Shown: piece after piece, positions 13,579-18,764 of the stretch
Layout of the letters: each line of letters begins with the position of its first letter
Numbering within the stretch: the first letter of the stretch is position 1
Origin: an uncultured Oscillospiraceae bacterium
GTDB lineage: Bacteria; Bacillota; Clostridia; Oscillospirales; Oscillospiraceae
Assembly (NCBI GenBank): GCA_910587205.1
Contig: CAJULZ010000050.1
Span: forward strand, 1 to 18,764
Reading direction: 5' to 3'
Length of the DNA stretch: 18,764 nucleotides
Made by a program: the position numbers and the translations under genes
The notes under the pieces: generated by a model
Told to the model about the DNA's origin: nothing
The model's database searches: none
What the model saw: only the letters and a program-made list of their open reading frames with translations

Positions 13579-14925
13579 TCAGTCATCCATATCCCCAAAG
13601 GCGTCCAGGCCGGTTTTCGCGTCCGCCTTGCTGTCGCCGTGGCGGACGAACAGCATGGTCACAAAGCTCATGGACACGAAAAACGCCGCGTAGGGGAACA
13701 GCACCTGATAGCTGATGTGCTTCATCAGCGTGCCGGCCAGCACGGGGGTAATCACCTGGGCGGTCATAGAGGCGGTATAGTAGTAGCCGGTGAACTTGCC
13801 CACGTCGGAGCCCTTGCACATTTCCACCACCATGGGCAGGGAGTTGACGTTGATGGCCGCCCAGGCCAGGCCCACCAGGGCAAAGGCCACATACATGGGC
13901 ACGGTGATGGAATGGGCCCCTCGGGTCATGAGGAACCCGGCGGCAAAGCACGCCGCCAGCAGGATCACCCCCGCCTGGATGGTGCGCTTGCGTCCCACCT
14001 TGGAGGCGACCAGGCCGATGGGGATGTAGGAGACGATGGCGCCCACCGTGGCCACCATGAGGCAGGTGGCGGTGCCGCCGATGCCCTCCCCCATGACCTG
14101 GGAGACATAGGTGGAAAACCAGGTGGTCACGCCGTTATACCCCGCATACCACAGGGCGATGGAGGCGAGCAGGAAAACCAGGCTCTTTTTGACGGGCGCG
14201 GGCAGGGTCTCGTTCCCGCTGCCGTCGTCTTGGGCCAGGTTCCACTCCGGATGCTTTTTCTCCAGCTCCCGGTTCTCCGCGGCCAGCTTGGGCTCCCGGA
14301 TGGTGAGCAGCAGCACACCCACCGCCACGGCCATGATGAGGGAGACGATGATGAACAAGGGCTGGTAGTCTACGTGGGCCAGACTCTGGGTTTTGGACGA
14401 GGGGTACAGCGCCGCCGTCACCCCCAGGTAGAGCACGCCGCCCACCGCGCCCATCAGGTTAATGATGGCGTTGCCCTTGGAGCGCAGGGGCTTGGGGGTG
14501 ACGTCGGGCATGAGGGCCACCGCGGGGGAGCGGTAGGTGCCCATGGCGATGAGCAGCAGCCCCAGCACGATGATAAAGCTCACCAGCTTAAAGGGGGCGG
14601 CCGCGGCGTAGTAACTGTTGTCGATCCGGGGCAGCAGGTTCATCAGGACCACCGCTGCGGCGGTGCCCGCCAGGATGAAGGGGGTGCGGCGGCCCAGCTT
14701 CCCCATTTTGCACCGGTCGGACAGCCCGCCGAACAGCGGCAGCAGGAACAGCGCCAGGATATTGTCCGCTGCCATAATCATGCCGGTGAGGGACTCGTCC
14801 ATGTGGAAGGTCTCCCGGAGGATGAGGGGTACCAGGTTGTCATACATCTGCCAGAAGGAGCAGATGGACAGGAAGGCCAGGCCGACTAAAATGGTGCGTT
14901 TGTTGTCCAGCTTTAATTGGTTCAT
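13579..14925 (-). CDS. MFS transporter, SLC45-like (sugar/H+ symporter type)
   Basis: A 448-residue inner membrane protein with about 12 hydrophobic helices in two halves, split by a polar central loop (about 215-250, EPKLAAENRELEKKHPEWN). The MFS motif A-like loop GGLSDRCKMGKLGRRTP is at 66-82 and a related loop IGLVASKVGRKRTIQ occurs in the second half. The segment YRSPAVALMPDVTPKPLRSK in the first half resembles the R/D-containing motif of SLC45 and GPH-type sugar transporters, so a sugar or glycoside substrate is the family expectation; the true substrate is unknown. It is followed by a glycerophosphodiesterase gene and preceded by a HAD phosphatase gene 66 bp upstream. The ribosome binding site is weak (GGGAAAGAG) and an 8-bp GC hairpin lies just upstream. 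Confidence 0.9.
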   Translation of the reverse strand: MNQLKLDNKRTILVGLAFLSICSFWQMYDNLVPLILRETFHMDESLTGMIMAADNILALFLLPLFGGLSDRCKMGKLGRRTPFILAGTAAAVVLMNLLPRIDNSYYAAAAPFKLVSFIIVLGLLLIAMGTYRSPAVALMPDVTPKPLRSKGNAIINLMGAVGGVLYLGVTAALYPSSKTQSLAHVDYQPLFIIVSLIMAVAVGVLLLTIREPKLAAENRELEKKHPEWNLAQDDGSGNETLPAPVKKSLVFLLASIALWYAGYNGVTTWFSTYVSQVMGEGIGGTATCLMVATVGAIVSYIPIGLVASKVGRKRTIQAGVILLAACFAAGFLMTRGAHSITVPMYVAFALVGLAWAAINVNSLPMVVEMCKGSDVGKFTGYYYTASMTAQVITPVLAGTLMKHISYQVLFPYAAFFVSMSFVTMLFVRHGDSKADAKTGLDAFGDMDD

Positions 14926-14954
14926 AGGCTCACTCTTTCCCTCAATTCATGTAG

Positions 14955-14974
14955 GGGAGGGGAGCGCCCCTCCC
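14955..14974. repeat. GC-rich hairpin between the HAD and MFS genes
   Basis: GGGAGGGG (14955-14962) / CCCCTCCC (14967-14974), AGCG loop. No U tract follows on either strand. It lies 30 bp before the transporter start, where it could stabilise the mRNA or attenuate read-through from the HAD gene. Confidence 0.6.
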
Positions 14975-14991
14975 GGCTGCTTACGGGCCTT

Positions 14992-15819
14992 CTATAACAG
15001 GGGGGACCGCCCGGTGCGGGGCCCGTCCCCTTCCCATGCGCTATGGAGGGCGGCGATGTCGTCAAATACCCAGGTGGGCCGCGCTTCGCTGTCCTCCAAA
15101 TCCGCCCGCGTCCCCTCGCCGGACAGGAGGAAGGCGGTGTCTATCCCGGCGTTCACGCCGGAGGCAATGTCCGTATACAGCCGGTCTCCCACCATCAGGG
15201 CTTGGGCCGGGGAGAAACCGGTGCGCGCCAGGGCCAGCCGGGCCATGGCGGGCTGGGGCTTGCCGATCACCCGGGGACGGCGGCCCGTGGCCCGGTACAG
15301 CATTTCACACACGCTGCCGCAGTCGGGCACGGAACCGTACCAGGTGGGGCACACCCAGTCCGGGTTGGTGGCGATGAAATCCACCCCGCGATTGAGCAGG
15401 ATGCAGGATTCCTCCAGCTTCCGGAAGGTGAGCTCAGTGTCAAAGCCAATGAGCAGGCAGTCGATCCCGTCCTCCAGCCTGTCGGTGACGGGGACGCCGG
15501 CCTGCCGGAGCTGGTCCTTAAAACTGCCGGTGCCAAAGGCATAGCACAGCTTGTAAGGTTTGCATCCTGCAAGATCCGCGATAAGCGCGTCCACCGATGT
15601 GAGGAAGTCTTCCCGGGTGGAGGCAATGCCCATACGGGCCAGCTTGGCCACGTAGGCGTCCGCCGACTTGGAGGAATTGTTGGTCAGGAACAGGTATTTT
15701 CCCCCCCGCTCCCGCACGGCGCGGAGAAAAGGGGCCGTCCCGGGGAACAGCGTCTCGTCCAGATAGATCGTACCGTCCATGTCCAGCAGGAACAGGCGCT
15801 TGTCACCCAGCCTGCCCAT
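14992..15819 (-). CDS. HAD-IIA family phosphatase (NagD-like)
   Basis: A 275-residue cytoplasmic HAD hydrolase of subclass IIA. Motif I is FLLDMDGTIYLDE (10-22; nucleophile Asp13, acid/base Asp15). Motif II is YLFLTNNSSKS (42-52). After the NagD-type cap (about 75-180), motif III Lys187 is in VIGKPQP and motif IV is MVGDRLYTDI (209-218). Relatives dephosphorylate nucleoside monophosphates, 4-nitrophenyl phosphate or phosphoglycolate; substrate cannot be read from sequence. ATG 15819 was chosen over ATG 15828 because the GGAAAGGGG site lies about 8 nt before the former and touches the latter. The promoter is at 15922-15950. It leads a possible three-gene unit (HAD, transporter, phosphodiesterase). 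An attractive but unproven reading is that the unit imports and hydrolyses phosphorylated or glycerol-linked compounds. Confidence 0.92.
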   Translation of the reverse strand: MGRLGDKRLFLLDMDGTIYLDETLFPGTAPFLRAVRERGGKYLFLTNNSSKSADAYVAKLARMGIASTREDFLTSVDALIADLAGCKPYKLCYAFGTGSFKDQLRQAGVPVTDRLEDGIDCLLIGFDTELTFRKLEESCILLNRGVDFIATNPDWVCPTWYGSVPDCGSVCEMLYRATGRRPRVIGKPQPAMARLALARTGFSPAQALMVGDRLYTDIASGVNAGIDTAFLLSGEGTRADLEDSEARPTWVFDDIAALHSAWEGDGPRTGRSPLL

Positions 15820-15921
15820 GATCCCCATCCCCTTTCCATAAAAAGCGCCCGCCGGGCCGGACGGGCTCAGGGCGGCGGACGATGAAGAAAACTATCTTGA
15901 TTTGTCCCAATTATGAAACTA

Positions 15922-15950
15922 ATTTTAACACAGCCGCCCCCGTTTGTCCA
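15922..15950 (-). promoter_or_regulatory. Promoter of the HAD-IIA gene
   Basis: On the minus strand: TGGACA (15945-15950), 17-bp spacer, TAAAAT (15922-15927), with TGT just before the -10 (extended -10). It leaves a leader of roughly 95 nt. Confidence 0.7.
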
Positions 15951-15997
15951 CGAAAATTTGTAAGTTTTTACCCAAAATCGTCCGCCGGGCGCAAGAC

Positions 15998-16027
15998 GGC
16001 GGCGGGGGCTTGTCGGCCCCCGCCGCC
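15998..16027 (-). terminator. Hairpin at the end of the NhaC-family gene
   Basis: Perfect 12-bp GC stem GGCGGCGGGGGC (15998-16009) / GCCCCCGCCGCC (16016-16027), 6-nt loop. The next minus-strand bases are GTCTTGCGCC, so the U tract is poor. It lies 44 nt after the stop. Termination is likely from position and stem strength. Confidence 0.65.
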
Positions 16028-16071
16028 TGAGACGCCGCAGCCGCTGTCTGGAAATCAGCGATTGCCGATTT

Positions 16072-17817
16072 TCAACTGCGCTGACTATACTGCTCCGTCC
16101 TGCCCTTGGTGAGGAAGAGGAAGCCCGCCATCAGTGCGACGCCGATGGGCAGGGCAATGATCCCCGGCGCGCCGAAATAGGCCAGCAGGCCCGCGATGAG
16201 GTAGGTGACGCCCGACACTACCGCGCAGGATATGGCATAGGGCAGCTGGGTGGACACGTGGTTGACGTGGTCGCACTGGGCGCCCGCGGAGGCCATAATG
16301 GTGGTGTCCGAGATGGGGGAGCAGTGGTCGCCGCACACCGCGCCCGCCATGCAGGCGGAGATGCAGATGATGGACAGGGGATTGTCCATGGAGAATACGT
16401 TCTGCACAATAGGGATGAGGATGCCGAAGGTGCCCCAGGAGGTGCCGGTGGCAAAGGCCAGCAGGCAGCCCACCGCGAACACGATGACGGGCAGGAGTAC
16501 CTGGATGCCGGAAGCGGAGCGCACAAAGTCCCGGACGAAGTATTTCGCGCCCAGGGAATCGGTCATGGCCTTCAGCGACCAGGCGAAGGTGAGGATCATG
16601 ATGGCGGGCACCATGGCCTTGAAGCCCTCGGGGATGCAGCCCATCATCTCCTTGAAGGACATGGCCCGGCGGATGGCGTAATACGCCAGGGTGAACACCA
16701 GCCCGAAGGCGGAACCCAGCATCAGGCCCACGGAGGCGTCGGAATTGGAGAAGGCGGTGACGAAGTCCTCCCCGGCGAAGAACCCGCCGGAGTAGATCAT
16801 GCCGATGATGCAGGCCGCGACCAGCACCATAATGGGCAGGATCAGGTCCAGCACGGAGCCCTTGGACTCATCGATCTCGTCGTCCAGCATGGCGTATGGG
16901 TTGGAGCCGGAAAACAGGTCGCCGTGCTCCACGGCGTTTTTCTCATGCCTGGTCATGGGGCCGAAGTCTGCCTTCAGTACCACCAGCCCCACCATCATCA
17001 CGATGGTGAGCAGGGCGTAGAAGTTATAGGGGATGGCCCGGATAAACAGGTTCAGGCCCTGGCCGTCCTCAGCGAAGGCGGCCACGGCGGCCGCCCAGGA
17101 GGAGATGGGCGCGATGATGCACACCGGGGCGGCGGTGGCATCGATGAGGTAGGACAGCTTGGCGCGGGACACCTTGTGCTTGTCGGTGACGGGGCGCATG
17201 ACGCTGCCCACGGTGAGGCAGTTGAAATAGTCGTCGATGAAGATCAGGCAGCCCAGCAGGATGGTGGCCAGCTGTGCGCCCACCCGGGAATGAATGTGGC
17301 TTTGGGCCCAGCGGCCGAAGGCGGCGGAGCCCCCCGCCTTATTCATCAGGCATACGATGGCCCCCAGCACCACCAGGAACACCAGGATGCCCACGTTGTA
17401 GCTGTCGGACAGGGAGGCCACGATGCCGTCGCTGAAGGCGTGGGTGACTGTCCCCTCAAAGGAGAAGTTGGAGTACAAAAGCCCGCCCATCAAAATGCCG
17501 ATGAACAGGGAGGAGTACACCTCTTTGGTGATCAGCGCCAGGGCGATGGCGATCACCGGAGGCAGCAGGGCCCAGGGGGTATTGAAAAAGCGGCTGGGGG
17601 ACTGGATGTACCCCGTGCCCCCGCAGGCCTCGCAGGGCACGGCCTGGCAGTCGTCGGACAGCACCGCGCCCAGCGCGCCGCAGTCGGGGCACTCGATCAT
17701 CTTGGTGCCGGTCTCCTCGGTGGGGTCGCCGGACGAGGCAAAGGCGGTGGCGGTCAGGGCAAAGGCCAGCATAACAGCCAGCACCATCCAGCCCAGGCGG
17801 GTGTTTCTTCTTCTCAT
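16072..17817 (-). CDS. NhaC-family Na+/H+ antiporter-like transporter, probable lysine transporter (LysW-type)
   Basis: A 581-residue membrane protein with many hydrophobic helices and NhaC-family motifs: ALITKEVYSSLFIGILMGG (about 94-112), CLIFIDDYFNCLTVGSVMRP in the first half, and GDHCSPISDTTIMASAGAQC in the second. Unlike typical NhaC, it starts with a signal-peptide-like stretch (MRRRNTRLGWMVLAVMLAFA, possible cleavage near AFA-SS at 26-28). Two cysteine pairs follow, CPDCG (43-47) and PCEACGGTGY (61-70), resembling a zinc ribbon or DnaJ CxxCxGxG repeat. This adds about 80 residues to the family length. AAGGAGAG lies about 8 nt before the ATG. The leader carries a lysine riboswitch, and NhaC-superfamily genes under L-box control have been proposed as lysine transporters (LysW). 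So lysine uptake coupled to Na+ or H+ is the best inference; general Na+/H+ antiport remains possible. Confidence 0.9.
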   Translation of the reverse strand: MRRRNTRLGWMVLAVMLAFALTATAFASSGDPTEETGTKMIECPDCGALGAVLSDDCQAVPCEACGGTGYIQSPSRFFNTPWALLPPVIAIALALITKEVYSSLFIGILMGGLLYSNFSFEGTVTHAFSDGIVASLSDSYNVGILVFLVVLGAIVCLMNKAGGSAAFGRWAQSHIHSRVGAQLATILLGCLIFIDDYFNCLTVGSVMRPVTDKHKVSRAKLSYLIDATAAPVCIIAPISSWAAAVAAFAEDGQGLNLFIRAIPYNFYALLTIVMMVGLVVLKADFGPMTRHEKNAVEHGDLFSGSNPYAMLDDEIDESKGSVLDLILPIMVLVAACIIGMIYSGGFFAGEDFVTAFSNSDASVGLMLGSAFGLVFTLAYYAIRRAMSFKEMMGCIPEGFKAMVPAIMILTFAWSLKAMTDSLGAKYFVRDFVRSASGIQVLLPVIVFAVGCLLAFATGTSWGTFGILIPIVQNVFSMDNPLSIICISACMAGAVCGDHCSPISDTTIMASAGAQCDHVNHVSTQLPYAISCAVVSGVTYLIAGLLAYFGAPGIIALPIGVALMAGFLFLTKGRTEQYSQRS

Positions 17818-17862
17818 TGTTCTCTCTCCTTATTTTCTTGACGGGCTTAGCCCGCTGTTCGA

Positions 17863-17880
17863 GGGCGCTCCGCGCTTCTT
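17863..17880 (-). repeat. 18-bp intergenic repeat, copy 1 in the lysine leader
   Basis: Identical to 17999-18016 and the same orientation. On the minus strand it begins AAGAAGCGCGGAG, shared with the feo repeats at 6653-6665 and (one change) 6798-6810. Confidence 0.75.
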
Positions 17881-17998
17881 TGCCACGCTGCGAGCCCTCC
17901 GCAACGGGGCCTAAGGCGCTCAACTGCGCAAAACGTCCGCTGGGGGCGCCGCCCCCTCCGGCCCTTTTGCTCCGTTCACGTCTTAGTCCCCTGCTCAC

Positions 17999-18016
17999 GG
18001 GCGCTCCGCGCTTCTT
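17999..18016 (-). repeat. 18-bp intergenic repeat, copy 2 in the lysine leader
   Basis: Second identical copy. It directly follows the U tract of the riboswitch terminator. Confidence 0.75.
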
Positions 18017-18017
18017 G

Positions 18018-18048
18018 AAAAAACGGGCGCTTCCTATGGAAGCGCCCG
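18018..18048 (-). terminator. Riboswitch-controlled intrinsic terminator
   Basis: Perfect 11-bp stem CGGGCGCTTCC (18038-18048 on the minus strand) / GGAAGCGCCCG (18024-18034), 3-nt loop, then six U residues (18018-18023). The 5' arm GCGCUUCC can pair instead with GGAGCGC at the 3' edge of the aptamer (with one bulged U), a plausible antiterminator. Lysine binding would lock the aptamer and let this terminator form. Confidence 0.92.
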
Positions 18049-18064
18049 GTCAAGGCAAGCCGCG

Positions 18065-18084
18065 CCGCCCGGGGTCCCGGGCGG
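18065..18084 (-). repeat. Extra hairpin between the aptamer and the terminator
   Basis: CCGCCCGG (18065-18072) / CCGGGCGG (18077-18084), GGTC loop on the plus strand. It lies 4 nt beyond P1 of the riboswitch. No U tract follows it on the minus strand (CGCGGCTTGCC), so it may be a pause site or spacer element in the expression platform. Confidence 0.6.
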
Positions 18085-18088
18085 GGGA

Positions 18089-18250
18089 TTGATAGCGCTC
18101 CACGATCTGTGACAGTCCGGGGGATATTCTCCCACGGCCCAGGATGGGGGCCCAGGCAGACCCTTGCACCTTCGGCGGGCGTCCCTCTCCCGCGGGACCG
18201 GCTGCCTGGCCGTGGCCCCGCGGTACGCATGGCGTCCGCGCCTCTATCAA
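18089..18250 (-). ncRNA. Lysine riboswitch (L box) aptamer
   Basis: On the minus strand P1 pairs TTGATAG (18244-18250) with CTATCAA (18089-18095). The conserved L-box elements occur in order. First is GATAGAGGCGCGGAC followed by GCGTA. Next is a GC-rich P2 (ACCGCGGG / TCCCGCGG), then GAGAGGGACGCC with GCCGAAGG, then GCCTGGG and GGCCGTGGG. Last are ACTGTCAC, GTGGAGCGCTATC and the closing strand. Lysine-binding RNAs of lysC leaders share this order and these words. P4, between GCCGAAGG and GCCTGGG, looks unusually short and weak, while the core is intact. It lies just downstream of a strong promoter and upstream of a terminator and an NhaC-family transporter, so it most likely switches transcription off when lysine is plentiful. 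Confidence 0.93.
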
Positions 18251-18276
18251 ACGGTATTCTGTTGAAATATACAAGG

Positions 18277-18305
18277 ATCATACTACGGAACGGCCAGATT
18301 GTCAA
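18277..18305 (-). promoter_or_regulatory. Sigma-A promoter of the lysine riboswitch transcript
   Basis: On the minus strand: TTGACA (18300-18305), 17-bp spacer, TATGAT (18277-18282). The -35 overlaps the stop codon of the upstream thymidylate kinase gene (18302-18304), so the riboswitch unit starts right at the end of that gene. Confidence 0.88.
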
Positions 18306-18764
18306 GGGCAATCCCCATTTTCCCCGGTGTTCTGGGGGAAATAGGGGGAAACGGCCGTCCAGATGCGCGCGGCCACTTCCTCCGGCGTGCCGGTTCCGTC
18401 CACCACCGCCACGTTTTCCACGTCCTTCAGCCGTCCAAAAGCCTCAAAATACAGCTCCCGAGTGCGGCGCAGCCGCGCCTCCCCGTCGAAAATCTCCTCC
18501 ACAAAGCGGTTCTTACGGATGCGCTCTAAGGCGGTCTCCACCGGCACGTCCAGGAACACGGTGAGGGTGGGGCGCAGCAGGCCCGCGCTGACCGCGTTGG
18601 CCTGGATCACCCAGTCCATGTCCAGATCCACGCTGTGGTAAGCGTAGGAGGAAAAATAGTACCGGTCGCTCACCACCGTGATGCCGCTGTCAATGGCGGC
18701 GCAGAGGCCGTCCACCTCGTTGACCAGGTGGTCGATGCGGTCCGCCGCGTACAGCGCGGCGATG
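18302..18764 (-). CDS. tmk: Thymidylate kinase (C-terminal part)
   Basis: Phosphorylates dTMP to dTDP in the cytoplasm. The frame is open to the window's last base, so the N-terminus with the P-loop is missing. The visible 153 residues begin with ALYAADRIDHL, the family's LLFAADRxxH helix. They continue with VVSDRYYFSSYAYHSVDLD, the DRY(x)4-AYQ-type TMP-binding motif, then RPTLTVFLDVPVETALERI (the strand before the LID) and the LID region RKNRFVEEIFDGEARLRRTR. The spacing is that of dTMP kinase rather than of deoxynucleoside kinases. The stop codon lies in the -35 box of the next transcription unit, and no separate terminator is seen before it, so tmk transcripts may run into the riboswitch leader and stop at the 18018-18048 terminator. 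Confidence 0.93.
   Translation of the reverse strand, partial: IAALYAADRIDHLVNEVDGLCAAIDSGITVVSDRYYFSSYAYHSVDLDMDWVIQANAVSAGLLRPTLTVFLDVPVETALERIRKNRFVEEIFDGEARLRRTRELYFEAFGRLKDVENVAVVDGTGTPEEVAARIWTAVSPYFPQNTGENGDCP

Larger units (their letters stand above)
15829..16071. other. Intergenic region between the NhaC-family and HAD genes
   Basis: No gene is supported. It contains the HAD promoter, an 11-bp inverted repeat pair (15873-15883 / 15977-15987) flanking that promoter at DNA level, and the terminator hairpin of the NhaC-family gene. The AT-rich centre (about 15880-15980) contrasts with the GC-rich flanks. Confidence 0.6.
17818..18017 (-). other. Leader segment between the riboswitch terminator and the transporter
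   Basis: Two hundred bases without a supported gene. It contains two exact 18-bp copies of GGGCGCTCCGCGCTTCTT (17863-17880 and 17999-18016) and GC-rich palindromic stretches such as GGGGGCGCCGCCCCC (17942-17956). CGGGCTTAGCCCG (17842-17854) also lies close to the ribosome binding site. This is much longer than the usual distance from an L-box terminator to its gene. Confidence 0.6.

Noticed and set aside
11634..13715. 693-codon plus-strand open frame running across the DegV and phosphodiesterase genes
   Set aside because: It spans two real genes and a terminator in between and encodes no recognisable domain.
15882..16112. Plus-strand frame MKKTILICPNYETN... in the intergenic gap
   Set aside because: The opening looks protein-like, but the frame runs through the transporter's terminator and into its coding antisense. 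GGCGGCGGAC is a poor ribosome binding site, and the HAD promoter occupies the same DNA on the other strand.
16258..17841. 527-codon plus-strand open frame opposite the NhaC-family gene
   Set aside because: Gly/His/Gln-rich shadow of the codon bias; no start signals.
17976..18311. Minus-strand open frame across the lysine riboswitch
   Set aside because: The sequence is explained by the conserved RNA aptamer, its promoter and terminator; the Arg/Pro/Gly-rich translation has no support.

Overview
The window reads as chromosomal DNA from a GC-rich, low-copy-repeat Firmicute. The best guess is a gut-type clostridium of the Oscillospiraceae (Flavonifractor / Pseudoflavonifractor / Lawsonibacter-like). 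This rests on strong codon bias to G/C at third positions combined with Firmicutes hallmarks: GGAGG ribosome binding sites, sigma-A promoters with 17-bp spacers, an L-box lysine riboswitch, a BlaI/BlaR1 pair, DegV, and a FeoA-FeoA-FeoB-Cys-rich ferrous iron operon. The genus is an inference. No rRNA, tRNA, CRISPR array or intact insertion sequence was seen.

Layout. 1-1850 (+): the end of a ROK sugar kinase, then glucose-6-phosphate isomerase, closed by an intrinsic terminator (upper glycolysis). 1852-2667: an AT-richer, decaying island with a frameshifted XRE repressor gene, an intact short Cro/C1-type repressor gene and a divergent frameshifted small gene. The divergent gene has a near-consensus promoter carrying a perfect 14-bp palindrome in its spacer. 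2697-3588 (+): YebC-family regulator with its own promoter and terminator. 3589-7101 (-): ferrous iron uptake operon feoA2-feoA1-feoB-Cys-rich protein, with a strong promoter overlaid by TTAG/CTAA dyads and a third dyad before feoB. 7172-11508 (-): BlaI-type repressor plus an oversized BlaR1/MecR1-type metalloprotease antirepressor with a roughly 940-residue outer domain, controlled by a long dyad on the promoter. 11574-12443 (-): DegV fatty-acid-binding protein. 12591-15819 (-): HAD-IIA phosphatase, SLC45-like MFS transporter and membrane-anchored glycerophosphodiester phosphodiesterase, all in the same direction. 16072-18305 (-): lysine riboswitch with terminator, then an NhaC-family transporter that is therefore probably a lysine transporter. 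18302-18764 (-): C-terminal part of thymidylate kinase, cut by the window edge.

Functional themes are mostly housekeeping and nutrient-responsive. The parts most worth a second look are the BlaR1-like sensor with its unusual outer domain, the NhaC-family transporter carrying a signal peptide and Cys-pair (zinc-ribbon-like) N-terminus under lysine riboswitch control, the repressor/operator island at 1.85-2.67 kb, and a family of purine-rich intergenic repeats in the feo and lysine-leader regions. Nothing in the window is clearly a wholly new system. The candidates above are atypical versions of known families.
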